From contig NZ_JAGGOO010000040.1 in assembly GCF_018614415.1 (NCBI RefSeq), forward strand, positions 81,559 through 145,558: 64,000 bases of DNA, in the 5' to 3' direction. This stretch comes from Streptomyces sp. ISL-12 (GTDB lineage Bacteria; Actinomycetota; Actinomycetes; Streptomycetales; Streptomycetaceae). This document shows positions 33,779 to 41,290 of this stretch, one piece after another (the stretch's first letter is position 1; each line of letters opens with the position of its first letter). Both the position numbers and the translations under genes were made by a program. A model generated the notes under the pieces. The model was not told the origin of the DNA. It saw only the letters and a list, made by a program, of their open reading frames with translations, and did not search any database.

Positions 33779-34554
33779 CGACGACGTGGACCGCGCACGA
33801 CACCACCTCGGCCGCGCTGGGCGCACTGGCCGCCGAGGGGGCCACCGGAGCCCTGACCGGCGAGCGGGGGGTCTTCTACCTCTCGGCGGGCCGGGTGGCG
33901 CACGTCGAGTCCGCGCACACCCCCGACCTCGGCGTCCTGCTGGTCCGCGGCGGGGCCCTCACCGAGGACGGCTGGTGGGAGGCGATCGACCGGGACGGCG
34001 CCCGGCACCGGGTGGGCCGCCGGCTCGTGGACGACGGGCGGCTCGCCGCCGGCGCGCTGGAGCTCTGTCACCTGGGCGCGCTGTTCGACGCCGCCTACTT
34101 CGCCCTCGCCCACGACGGGCGCGCGCACCGCTTCCGGCCGGGCGCCGGGCACTGGCTCGGCGTGGTCCGCCCGGTCCCGGTGGACACCGTGGTCCGCGAG
34201 TCGCGGCGCCGCCGAGACCTGCTGCACGACATATGGCCCGACCCCCTCGTCGACGTCGCCCCGCTCGCGCGCGCGGCCGGCGCGGAGCCCGCCGGTCTGC
34301 CGCCCCGGCGCGGACGGGTCCTCGCCCTGGTCGACGGCGTCCGCACCGCCGCCGCCATCGCGGAGGCCCTCGCCTGCCGTACGTACCACACCCTCGTCGA
34401 ACTGCGCCGCCTGGCCGCCGACGGACTCGTCACCACCGCCCCGCGCGTCCCCGCGCAGGACACCCGGGCCGCCCCCGATCCGTACGGGGCCGCCTGGGAC
34501 GACCCCGACGCCGCCCTGCTGCGACGGCTTCGAGACGCCTTGGAGGCCCTGTGA
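33775..34554 (+). CDS. PATAN (DUF4388)-like protein with winged-helix tail
   Basis: 259 residues, ATG 33775 overlapping the previous stop. Residues 15-60 (GATGALTGERGVFYLSAGRV, then VESAHTPDLGVLLVRGGALT) follow the DUF4388/PATAN pattern of a small domain found in bacterial response-regulator, gliding and type IV pilus signalling proteins. Residues 180-235 (RGRVLALVDGVRTAAAIAEA ... LVELRRLAADGLVTT) look like a winged helix, often present in PATAN proteins. Sits between Roadblock genes, so it may be the partner through which they signal. Domain call is by pattern only. Confidence 0.6.
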   Translation: MTTTWTAHDTTSAALGALAAEGATGALTGERGVFYLSAGRVAHVESAHTPDLGVLLVRGGALTEDGWWEAIDRDGARHRVGRRLVDDGRLAAGALELCHLGALFDAAYFALAHDGRAHRFRPGAGHWLGVVRPVPVDTVVRESRRRRDLLHDIWPDPLVDVAPLARAAGAEPAGLPPRRGRVLALVDGVRTAAAIAEALACRTYHTLVELRRLAADGLVTTAPRVPAQDTRAAPDPYGAAWDDPDAALLRRLRDALEAL

Positions 34555-34592
34555 TCCGCGCGCGTCGCCAGCGTGCCGAAAGGAGACTGCTC

Positions 34593-35123
34593 ATGGCCGT
34601 CGAGAGCGACGTCCTGGCCGAACTGCACCGTCTGCGCCACCACGTGCCCCAGCTCACCGGCTCCCTCGCGGCCACCGTCGACGGACTGGTCCTCGCCCAT
34701 GACGCGCCGGGCACCGAACCGGAGGGCCTCGCCGCGCTCACCGCCGCGGCCCTCGGCGTCGCCCACCGCACGGCGGACGCCACCGGCCGCGGCGACTTCC
34801 GCGAGCTGCTGCTGCGCGGCGCCGAGGGCTACGTCGCCACCTACGCGGCCGGTCCGGCCGCCGTCCTCACCCTGCTCGCCGAGGGCCGCGTCAACGTGGG
34901 CCGGCTGCACCTGGAGGGCCGGCGCAGCGGCGCCCGGATCGGCGAACTGGTCGCCGGCCACACCCGTACCGCCCATGCCGCGGAGGACCGGACCGGCTCC
35001 GGCGGACCCGCCGTGACCCCCGCGGACCTGGCCCGTCCCATCGGCACCCTGCCCGTGCGCACCCCGCAGCGGCCCGCCCATCCACCCCGTCCGCAGGCCG
35101 GCGGTCAGCGTCGGCCGACCTGA
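34593..35123 (+). CDS. Roadblock/LC7-like protein 2 (176 aa)
   Basis: ATG 34593 is chosen because AAGGAG lies 7 bases upstream; GTG 34551 overlapping the previous stop would add 14 basic residues. The first 120 residues show the Roadblock/LC7 pattern (VPQLTGSLAATVDGLVLAHD, GLAALTAAALGVAHRTADAT, LLLRGAEGYVATYAAGPAAV, RVNVGRLHLEGRRSGARIGE). The remaining tail is Pro/Arg-rich and disordered. It is closer to the CvnB/MglB type than the other two members of the operon. Confidence 0.75.
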   Translation: MAVESDVLAELHRLRHHVPQLTGSLAATVDGLVLAHDAPGTEPEGLAALTAAALGVAHRTADATGRGDFRELLLRGAEGYVATYAAGPAAVLTLLAEGRVNVGRLHLEGRRSGARIGELVAGHTRTAHAAEDRTGSGGPAVTPADLARPIGTLPVRTPQRPAHPPRPQAGGQRRPT

Positions 35124-35161
35124 ACCGACTCGACCGATCACATCCGGAAGGAAATCGACTC

Positions 35162-35536
35162 ATGGCCAACCTGGAAACCTCGCTCAAGGAATGCCTCAGC
35201 GTCATCGACGGGGCCTCGGCCGCCGCGCTCGTCGACTACACGAGCGGCATGGCGCTCGGCACCCTGGGCGGCACCAAGGACTTCAACCTGGAGGTCGCCG
35301 CCGCCGGCAACACCGACGTCGTGCGGGCGAAGCTGCGCACGATGGAACTCCTCGGCCTGAAGGAGGAGATCGAGGACATCCTGATCACGCTCAGCAGCCA
35401 GTACCACCTGATCCGCCTGATCAAGGGGCGCGGTGGCAACGGCCTCTTCCTCTACCTGGTGCTCGACGCGAGCCGGGCGAACCTGGCGATGGCCCGCCAC
35501 CAGTTGCGCCGCATCGAGACCGAACTGGAGGTCTGA
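35162..35536 (+). CDS. Roadblock/LC7-like protein 3 (124 aa)
   Basis: ATG 35162 after GGAAGGAAA. Paralogue of the first gene (see 33380): ALVDYTSGMALGTLGG, EIEDILITLSSQYHLIRLIK, GLFLYLVLDASRANLAMARH. The well-kept hydrophobic pattern and moderate charge suggest a stable cytoplasmic dimer. Last gene of the operon, followed by a perfect terminator. No small GTPase, DUF742 protein or sensor kinase (the other components of a conservon) adjoins it. Confidence 0.8.
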   Translation: MANLETSLKECLSVIDGASAAALVDYTSGMALGTLGGTKDFNLEVAAAGNTDVVRAKLRTMELLGLKEEIEDILITLSSQYHLIRLIKGRGGNGLFLYLVLDASRANLAMARHQLRRIETELEV

Positions 35537-35544
35537 ACCGGCCC

Positions 35545-35572
35545 GGGCCGGCGACCACGCGGTCGCCGGCCC
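35545..35572 (+). terminator. Terminator of the Roadblock operon
   Basis: GGGCCGGCGACC (35545-35556), loop ACGC, GGTCGCCGGCCC (35561-35572), 8 bases after the last stop codon of the operon. Confidence 0.75.
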
Positions 35573-35673
35573 GTCGGCGCGACGCGCCGGAAACAGGGCG
35601 CCGCCCCGGGTTCCCCCCGCCCGGAGCGGCCGGCCCGCGACCAGCATGCCCAGGACGGCCGTCCTCGGCCTTG

Positions 35674-36678
35674 TCATCGCGCGCGGGACTGTTGTTGATC
35701 CGCGCGCCCCTCCTGGCGCACCGCGTTCCGGTAGTCCCGCGGCGGCATCCCGTAGGCGGCCCGGAACAGGCGGCTGAAGTGCGCCGGGTCGGTGAACCCC
35801 CAGCGGGCGGCGACGGCCCGCACCGGACGCGCGCCCAGGAACGGATCGGCCGGGTCGAGGCGGCAGCGCTCCAGCCGGCGGGCCCGCACCCAGGCGGCCG
35901 GCGACTCCTCCACCTCGGCGAACAACTGCTGGAGCGTGCGCAGGGAGATGTGGTGGGCGTCCGCGATCGTCCGGGGCGTCAGCTCCGGGTCGGCGAGATG
36001 CCGCTCGACGAACTGGTTCACCCGCAATTGCAGGGCACGCCGCCGGGTCTCGGGGGTCAGCGTCCCCTGGGCTTCCGGTGACCGCGCGAGCGTGGACGCC
36101 AGCAGGTCCAGGGTGACCGAGGCGAGGGCGGGGGCGTCCGCCGGGGCGAACTCTGCGGCGCGCGCGGTGAGACCGGTGAGCCAGGAGGCCAGCATCCCGC
36201 CCATGCCGTGACGTCCGTCGACCGGGACGGCGAGCAGGTCCCGCACCGTCCGCTCCGGCAGCGGCAGCAGCCCGCGGGCGAACTGCACGGTCAGATGCGA
36301 CCAACTGTCCGGATCGGCCCGGACATCGCCCTGATAGGGGCTGCTGCTGTCCATCAGCACCAGATCACCGGTCCGCAGCGCCGTCTCGCTCCGGCCCAGG
36401 TGGACGGTCCCGTGTCCGTCGATGAAACAGTTGACCTGATACATCTCGGGATCGGACTGCCGTACGAGTCTCGACGTCCGCGCGATACCCAGGTGCGGGT
36501 AGGCCAGGGCGGACACCTGTACGTCACCCAGGTCGAGGAGCAGCATCCGGGCGCGGAAGTCGTCCTGGTCGTCGCTGCGCATCAGGTTGCGCAGGTGCGA
36601 GCGCGCCGTGGTCTCCTCCCACAGGGCGAACCGCTCCGGCGCCGCCACGGCCTCCGTGCTGAACTCCGTCACCAGCAT
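35674..36678 (-). CDS. AraC-family transcription regulator
   Basis: 334 residues; ATG 36678 follows GGGAGGG at 6 bases. The N-terminal half is the AraC-binding-like ligand domain (HLRNLMRSDDQDDFRARMLL; VNCFIDGHGTVHLGRSETAL; LVLMDSSSPYQGDV). The C-terminus has two helix-turn-helices: TPRTIADAHHISLRTLQQLF and VRAVAARWGFTDPAHFSRLF, ending AAYGMPPRDYRNAVR. This architecture occurs in many Streptomyces AraC regulators of unknown target; the divergent lipoprotein gene 91 bases away is a candidate. Confidence 0.9.
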   Translation of the reverse strand: MLVTEFSTEAVAAPERFALWEETTARSHLRNLMRSDDQDDFRARMLLLDLGDVQVSALAYPHLGIARTSRLVRQSDPEMYQVNCFIDGHGTVHLGRSETALRTGDLVLMDSSSPYQGDVRADPDSWSHLTVQFARGLLPLPERTVRDLLAVPVDGRHGMGGMLASWLTGLTARAAEFAPADAPALASVTLDLLASTLARSPEAQGTLTPETRRRALQLRVNQFVERHLADPELTPRTIADAHHISLRTLQQLFAEVEESPAAWVRARRLERCRLDPADPFLGARPVRAVAARWGFTDPAHFSRLFRAAYGMPPRDYRNAVRQEGRADQQQSRAR

Positions 36679-36769
36679 GTGCCGCCCTCCCCCTCCACGC
36701 CCCTCGTTCCGCAGTGTCGCACGGGCCCCCGCGGTCATGTCCCGCTCAGGGCGGGGAAGCCGGTCCGGC

Positions 36770-37510
36770 ATGAAGTCGACGACGGCGGCCCGTGCGGCAC
36801 TGGTCCTCGCGCTCGTCTCCGGCACGGCGGGATGCGGGGGAGGCGGGGGCGGCGATGACCTGCCGGACGCGCGGGGAGCGCTGCGGGTGCCGGTCGGCGG
36901 CGAACTCGTCATCACCACGGACCACGGGGTGACCCTGCGCCCCGGCGCCGGCGGCGAGGTCGCCGTGGACGACCGGGCCGGCCACCGCTGGAGCCGCCGG
37001 GACGACACCAGGGTGCTCGACCTGGACTGCGCGGGACGGGACGGACGGTGTCCCCGGATGCCACGGGTGGACGTACCCGACGGAGTCTCCGTCACCGTCC
37101 GCGCCCGCGACGCCGGCATCGACGCCGCCGGGATCGCCGGCGCCCTGGACCTGACGACCGTCAACGGCGACATCACCGTCACCGGTTCCGGGGCGGACGA
37201 CGGCGCCGTACGGCTGGCCACCCGCAACGGCTCGGTCCGCGCCGACGCGCTGCGCGCCGGGAAGGTCCGCGCCGGGACGGTGAACGGCGACGTGACGCTC
37301 GCCTGCGCGACGGCACCGGCCGGCGTCGGCGGGACCACGGTCGACGGCTCCGTCCGTCTCGCCCTGCCTGCCGACGTGCCCGCCTACCGCGTCAGGGCGG
37401 CCACCGACAATGGCAGCACCTCGGTCGACGTGCCCACCACCCACGACACGGCCGGCCGCACGATCCGGCTCACCACGGTCGACGGCGACGTCACCGCCGC
37501 GCGCGCCTGA
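36770..37510 (+). CDS. DUF4097-like lipoprotein (246 aa)
   Basis: ATG 36770 with GGGGAAG upstream. Signal AARAALVLALVSGTAGCGGG ends at a lipobox-like TAGC (Cys about 22). The rest is a regular series of short strands built around repeated [TV]xNGD/DGD/NGS turns (TTVNGDITV, ATRNGSVRADAL, GTVNGDVTLAC, TTVDGSVRLAL, ATDNGSTSVDV, TTVDGDVTAARA), which is the beta-solenoid signature of DUF4097 adhesin-like proteins. Probably anchored on the outside of the membrane; function unknown. A single signal-anchored beta-helix with no partner gene. Confidence 0.8.
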   Translation: MKSTTAARAALVLALVSGTAGCGGGGGGDDLPDARGALRVPVGGELVITTDHGVTLRPGAGGEVAVDDRAGHRWSRRDDTRVLDLDCAGRDGRCPRMPRVDVPDGVSVTVRARDAGIDAAGIAGALDLTTVNGDITVTGSGADDGAVRLATRNGSVRADALRAGKVRAGTVNGDVTLACATAPAGVGGTTVDGSVRLALPADVPAYRVRAATDNGSTSVDVPTTHDTAGRTIRLTTVDGDVTAARA

Positions 37511-37553
37511 TCCCCGCACGCCCGCCACAGGAGACCCCCGCGCCGCACGCGAC

Positions 37554-37584
37554 CGACCCCCGGAAGCCGGGCTTCCGGGGGTCG
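37554..37584. terminator. Bidirectional terminator
   Basis: CGACCCCCGGAAGC (37554-37567), 3-base loop, GCTTCCGGGGGTCG (37571-37584), between the convergent lipoprotein and ferredoxin reductase genes. Confidence 0.75.
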
Positions 37585-37624
37585 GGTCGGTCACGCGGGA
37601 CGCGGGTCGCGGTCACGCGGTCGG

Positions 37625-38989
37625 TCAGGCGCCGCTCCAGCGGAGCATGTCCTCGCGCTCGACGTACTTGACGCGCTCGCGGCCCTGCGGCTCGCCCTGC
37701 GCCTTCTCCGCCGCGTCCAGCTTGTACCAGCCCTCCCAGGTGGTGAACCGGACGCCCCGCTCCGCCAGGAAGGCGTCGACGGCCTCCGGGCCGGGCGCGG
37801 AGGGCGTGTGCAGCCGCTCGTTGGCGAAGTCGTCCAGCAGGCTGGCCACCGTCTCGTTGGCGTCGCCCTTGGTGTGGCCGATCAGACCGATCGGGCCGCG
37901 CCGGATCCAGCCGGTGACGTACGTCGACTTCAGGTGCTCGCCGGACTCCTCGATGACCCGCCCGGCCTCGTCCGGGACCGTGCCGGAGTCGATGTCCCAG
38001 GGCAGCTTGGGCAGCTTGTCCGACAGGTAGCCCACCGCGCGGTAGACGGCCTGGACGTCCCAGTCGGTGAACTTGCCGGTGCCCTTGACGTTGCCGGTGC
38101 CGTCCAGCTCGGTGCGCTCGGTGCGCAGGCCGACGACCTTCCCGTCCTCGCCGAGGATCTCGGCCGGCGACTCGAAGAAGTGCAGGAACAGCTTGTGCGG
38201 ACGGTCGCCGACATCGCGGATCGCCCAGTTCTCCAGGGTCTTGGCGACCATGTCGGCCTGCTTGTTGCCGCGCCGGGTGGCGATCGAGCCGTCGTCGTAG
38301 TCGATGTCCTCGGGGTCGACGATGACCTCGATGTTGGGGGAGTGGTCCAGCTCCCGCAGCTCCATCGGGCTGAACTTCGCCTGCGCCGGGCCGCGGCGGC
38401 CGAAGACGTGGACCTCCAGCGCCTTGTTGGCCTTCAGGCCCTCGTAGACGTTCGGGGGTATCTCGGTGGGCAGCAGCTCGTCCGCGGTCTTGGCGAGGAC
38501 GCGGGCGATGTCCAGGGCGACGTTGCCGACGCCGAGGACGGCGACCTTCTCGGCCTCCAGCGGCCAGGTGCGCGGGAAGTCCGGGTTGCCGTCGTACCAG
38601 GCGACGAATTCGGCGGCGCCGTAGGAACCGTCCAGCTCGACGCCGGGGATCGACAGGTCGCGGTCGGCCGTCGCACCCGTGGCGAAGATCACACCGTCGT
38701 AGAAGGTGCGCAGATCGTCCAGGCTGATGTCGGTCGGGTAGTCCACGTTCCCGAAGAGGCGGATCTGCGGCTTGTCCAGCACCTGGTGCAGGGCCGTGAT
38801 GATGCCCTTGATCCGCGGGTGGTCGGGAGCGACGCCGTAGCGGATGAGCCCGAACGGAGCGGGCATGCGCTCGAAGATGTCGATGGACACGCCGGGCTCG
38901 GCGGCCACTTCGGACTTGAGCAGGGCGTCGGCGGCGTAGATTCCGGCGGGACCGGATCCGACGATGGCTACCCGCAGAGGGCGGGGCAT
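37625..38989 (-). CDS. fprA: Ferredoxin/flavodoxin-NADP+ reductase (FprA, adrenodoxin-reductase type)
   Basis: 454 residues starting MPRPLRVAIVGSGPAGIYAA with the FAD dinucleotide motif (about 10-15). RMPAPFGLIRYGVAPDHPRI and VLGVGNVALDIARVLA (NADP site) are the FprA/adrenodoxin reductase fingerprints, together with RRGPAQAKFSPMELREL and the C-terminal TGWIRRGPIGLIGHTKGDA FAD motif. It transfers electrons from NADPH to ferredoxins, e.g. for cytochrome P450s. Upstream, a 19-base sequence resembles an iron box (39036-39054), suggesting iron control. Divergent from the MFS gene. Confidence 0.93.
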   Translation of the reverse strand: MPRPLRVAIVGSGPAGIYAADALLKSEVAAEPGVSIDIFERMPAPFGLIRYGVAPDHPRIKGIITALHQVLDKPQIRLFGNVDYPTDISLDDLRTFYDGVIFATGATADRDLSIPGVELDGSYGAAEFVAWYDGNPDFPRTWPLEAEKVAVLGVGNVALDIARVLAKTADELLPTEIPPNVYEGLKANKALEVHVFGRRGPAQAKFSPMELRELDHSPNIEVIVDPEDIDYDDGSIATRRGNKQADMVAKTLENWAIRDVGDRPHKLFLHFFESPAEILGEDGKVVGLRTERTELDGTGNVKGTGKFTDWDVQAVYRAVGYLSDKLPKLPWDIDSGTVPDEAGRVIEESGEHLKSTYVTGWIRRGPIGLIGHTKGDANETVASLLDDFANERLHTPSAPGPEAVDAFLAERGVRFTTWEGWYKLDAAEKAQGEPQGRERVKYVEREDMLRWSGA

Positions 38990-39035
38990 GTGCGGTTTCC
39001 CTTCGAGCGGTGACAGATCGACTCGACGGGAAGCC

Positions 39036-39054
39036 TAAGCTAAGGGGACCCTAA
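39036..39054 (-). promoter_or_regulatory. Possible iron box (DmdR/IdeR-like) before fprA
   Basis: On the minus strand TTAGGGTCCCCTTAGCTTA agrees at about 12 of 19 positions with the TTAGGTTAGGCTAACCTAA box of DmdR/IdeR repressors, and lies 47 bases upstream of the fprA start. Match is partial, so confidence is low. Confidence 0.3.
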
Positions 39055-39074
39055 GTCGGTACGCGGGTCCGGTC

Positions 39075-39099
39075 TATGGGCCCATAAGGCCCGCTTATG
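39075..39099. promoter_or_regulatory. Nested palindromes in MFS/fprA intergenic region
   Basis: TATGGGCCCATA (39075-39086, perfect 12-mer) overlaps CATAAG-GCCCG-CTTATG (39083-39099). Together they make an AT-rich island of overlapping dyads 90 bases before the MFS pump start, the usual appearance of an operator for a TetR or MarR repressor. Confidence 0.55.
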
Positions 39100-39188
39100 A
39101 GTCCCTTACGGGTTGTTTGGACCGCCCGGGTTCGGTGACCGGTGACGCAGACACCAAGGCGGAGACCGGACCGGTGGAGGGAGTCCCC

Positions 39189-40643
39189 GTGAACGATCCG
39201 AACCGCTGGCGGGCGTTGTGGGCCACCCTGGTCGCCGGGTTCATGACCCTGCTGGACGTCACGATCGTCGCCGTGGCCCTGCCGTCCATGCAGCGGGAAC
39301 TGGACGCCTCCGCCGCGTCCGTGCAGTGGGTCGTCTCCGGGTACGCGCTGGCGTTCGCCCTGACCCTGGTGACCGCCGGACGGCTGGGCGACGCCTTCGG
39401 CAGGCGGCGGGTCTTCCTGATCGCCCTGGCCGCCTTCGTGGTGTGCAGCGCCGCGGCGGGCGCGGCGCCCACGGTCGCCCTGCTCGTCGTCGCCCGGCTC
39501 GCCCAGGGCGTGGCCGCCGGCACCCTGTCCCCGCAGAACACCGCCCTGATCCAGCAGCTGTTCCGGGGCGCCGAGCGCGGCCGGGCCTTCGGGCTCTTCG
39601 GCGCCACCGTCGGCGTCTCCAGCGCCGTCGGGCCGGTGGTGGGCGGCGTGATCCTCGCCCTCGCCGACGGCCCCGACGGCTGGCGCTGGATCTTCTACGT
39701 CAATGTGCCGGTCGGGCTGGTAGCCCTGGTGCTCGGCTGGCGGCTGCTGCCCCGGGTGGCCCCCGGACGCCGGGGCCGCCTCGACCCGGTGGGGGTGGCG
39801 CTGCTGGGCACCGGCATTCTCGCGGTGATGCTGCCGCTGGTGCTGGCCGAGGCCGGCGGGCTGGGCAGCCTGTGGTGGCTGTTCCCGGTGGGGCTGGGGA
39901 TCCTGGTGGGCTTCGTGGGGTGGGAGCGCCGGGTGTCGGCCCGGGACGGCGACCCGCTGCTCGACCCCCGGCTGTTCACGGCGACCCGCGGCTACGCCAC
40001 CGGCGCGAGCCTCGCCACCCTGTACTTCGTCGGCTTCAGCGGAGTCTGGCTGGTCTTCGCGCTGTTCTTCCAGAACGGGCTGGGCTACTCACCGCTCGGC
40101 TCGGGGCTGGCAGTGACCCCGTTCGCCGCGGGCTCCGCCGGTGCCGCCGCGGTGGCGGGGCGCCTGGTGGGCCGGTTCGGGCGGCTGCTGACCGTCTGCG
40201 GACTGGTCGCCGTCATGGCCGGGCTGGGCGGCACGGCACTGGTGCTGTGGCTGGCGCCCGCGGACTCCGCCGCCTTCGTCGCCGCCCCGCTGCTGTTCCT
40301 CGGGGGCCTCGGCAGCGGCTGCGTCATCTCCCCGAACGTCACCATGACGCTGCGCGACGTCCCGGTCCGCATGGCCGGCGCGGCCGGCGGTGCCATGCAG
40401 ACGGGGCAGCGGCTCGGCGGGGCCGTGGGCACGGCCGCGCTGCCGGGCCTGTTCTACCTGGTGCTGACCAGCACCCACGACAACTACCGCGACGCCGTGG
40501 CGCTCTCCGTCGGCAGCGGCGTCGCCTTCATGCTGTGCGCGCTGGCCGTCGCCGTCGCGGACTGGCGGCGGGACCGCGCCGACCGGGACCGGCGCGGCCC
40601 GGCGGAGACGGCCCACGGCCACACCCACGCGACCCGGGGCTGA
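39189..40643 (+). CDS. MFS drug-efflux transporter, EmrB/QacA family (14 TM)
   Basis: 484 residues from GTG 39189 after GGAGGGAG. Drug:H+ antiporter-2 motifs: WATLVAGFMTLLDVTIVAVALPSM (helix 1, motif D1), RLGDAFGRRRVFL (motif A), RLAQGVAAGTLSPQN and GPVVGGVILALADG (motif C) and about fourteen hydrophobic segments. The N-terminal 24-residue extension of the open frame is not used, as the ribosome site belongs to the GTG. Likely exports a toxic compound or dye; the nested palindromes upstream suggest repressor control, but no TetR/MarR gene adjoins it. Confidence 0.92.
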   Translation: MNDPNRWRALWATLVAGFMTLLDVTIVAVALPSMQRELDASAASVQWVVSGYALAFALTLVTAGRLGDAFGRRRVFLIALAAFVVCSAAAGAAPTVALLVVARLAQGVAAGTLSPQNTALIQQLFRGAERGRAFGLFGATVGVSSAVGPVVGGVILALADGPDGWRWIFYVNVPVGLVALVLGWRLLPRVAPGRRGRLDPVGVALLGTGILAVMLPLVLAEAGGLGSLWWLFPVGLGILVGFVGWERRVSARDGDPLLDPRLFTATRGYATGASLATLYFVGFSGVWLVFALFFQNGLGYSPLGSGLAVTPFAAGSAGAAAVAGRLVGRFGRLLTVCGLVAVMAGLGGTALVLWLAPADSAAFVAAPLLFLGGLGSGCVISPNVTMTLRDVPVRMAGAAGGAMQTGQRLGGAVGTAALPGLFYLVLTSTHDNYRDAVALSVGSGVAFMLCALAVAVADWRRDRADRDRRGPAETAHGHTHATRG

Positions 40644-40672
40644 TCCGGCCGGTCCGGTCGGCCGGATCAGCC
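40638..40672. terminator. Bidirectional terminator overlapping MFS stop
   Basis: GGCTGATCCGGCC (40638-40650) pairs with GGCCGGATCAGCC (40660-40672) over 9 bases; the first arm contains the TGA stop of the MFS gene. It also ends the minus-strand small gene at 40678. Confidence 0.75.
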
Positions 40673-40677
40673 GGGGC

Positions 40678-40824
40678 TCAATGGCGCTTCCCGAACCGGC
40701 GCAGCAGCCCCTGGGCCTGTGCCCGGCGGCGCGGGTCCGCGGCGGCCCGGCGGACCTGCTCCGCCGTCCGGCGCCCCTGCGGACTGCGCGCGTACCGCTT
40801 GATCCTCTCCAGCAGTGCGGCCAT
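40678..40824 (-). CDS. Small basic protein (48 aa)
   Basis: ATG 40824 has an ideal AGGAGG ribosome site. The product begins MAALLERIKRYARSPQGRRT, is almost entirely helical, and about 25% Arg/Lys; it ends LLRRFGKRH. It is too short for routine gene calls but has a strong start, a terminator and good third-position bias; similar 45-55 residue proteins with the ARSPQGRR motif occur in streptomycetes, as far as I recall. Probably nucleic-acid or membrane associated; no known role. Confidence 0.75.
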   Translation of the reverse strand: MAALLERIKRYARSPQGRRTAEQVRRAAADPRRRAQAQGLLRRFGKRH

Positions 40825-40931
40825 CACGTTCCTCCTGTGGTTTTCCCGCTGTGGTCTTCCCGGCGGGCGGGATGCCCGCGCAGAACCCGCCTACCCGTCC
40901 CGGCCCCGCTCTCACCCGGCGGCCCGCCGGC

Positions 40932-40956
40932 GTTTCCCGGCCGGGGAGCGGGAAAC
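40932..40956 (+). promoter_or_regulatory. SigB-like promoter or inverted repeat before csbD-like gene
   Basis: GTTT-N14-GGGAAA (40932-40955) is close to the GTTT-N14-16-GGGTAT promoter pattern of Streptomyces SigB. The same bases form an inverted repeat GTTTCCCG-N9-CGGGAAAC. It lies 56 bases before the CsbD-family gene, whose B. subtilis relative is a general-stress (SigB) gene. Confidence 0.45.
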
Positions 40957-41011
40957 CCGGAGGGTTCCCGGAGGATCCGCGACCGATGAGAGCGCAGAGG
41001 TGAGAACGACC

Positions 41012-41185
41012 GTGGCAGGCACCGAGAAGTCCAAGGCCAAGACGGAACAGACCAAGGGCAAGGCCAAGGAGGCGGTGGGCCGCGCCGTCGGCAACGAGAG
41101 GCTGACGGCCGAGGGCCGCGCCGATCAGACGAAGGGCGACGCCCGCCAGGCCAAGGAGAAGGCGAAGGACGCCTTCCGACACTGA
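41012..41185 (+). CDS. CsbD-family stress protein (57 aa)
   Basis: GTG 41012 with GAGGTGAG upstream (an in-frame GTG lies at 41000). The whole protein is the CsbD pattern: KAKTEQTKGKAKEAVGRAVG, ERLTAEGRADQTKGDARQAK and the EKAKDAF tail. Highly charged, mostly helical, probably binds membranes or nucleic acid under osmotic or general stress. A SigB-like element precedes it and a strong bidirectional terminator follows. Confidence 0.9.
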   Translation: MAGTEKSKAKTEQTKGKAKEAVGRAVGNERLTAEGRADQTKGDARQAKEKAKDAFRH

Positions 41186-41236
41186 CCCGCCGCGCGTCCC
41201 GTGCTCTGTACGGGTGCGCCTCGCCGACGGCGGCCG

Positions 41237-41268
41237 AGCCCCGGCGCCCGCACGGGCGCCGGGGCTTT
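41237..41268. terminator. Bidirectional intrinsic terminator
   Basis: AGCCCCGGCGCCC (41237-41249), loop GCAC, GGGCGCCGGGGCT (41254-41266) followed by TT; 51 bases beyond the CsbD stop and 22 bases from the end of the SpoIIE gene. Confidence 0.8.
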
Positions 41269-41290
41269 GCGTGAGGTCACGGCACAGCGG

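Noticed and set aside
33380..35536. Complete conservon (cvnABCD)
   Set aside because: No sensor kinase, DUF742 or GTPase gene is in or beside the operon.
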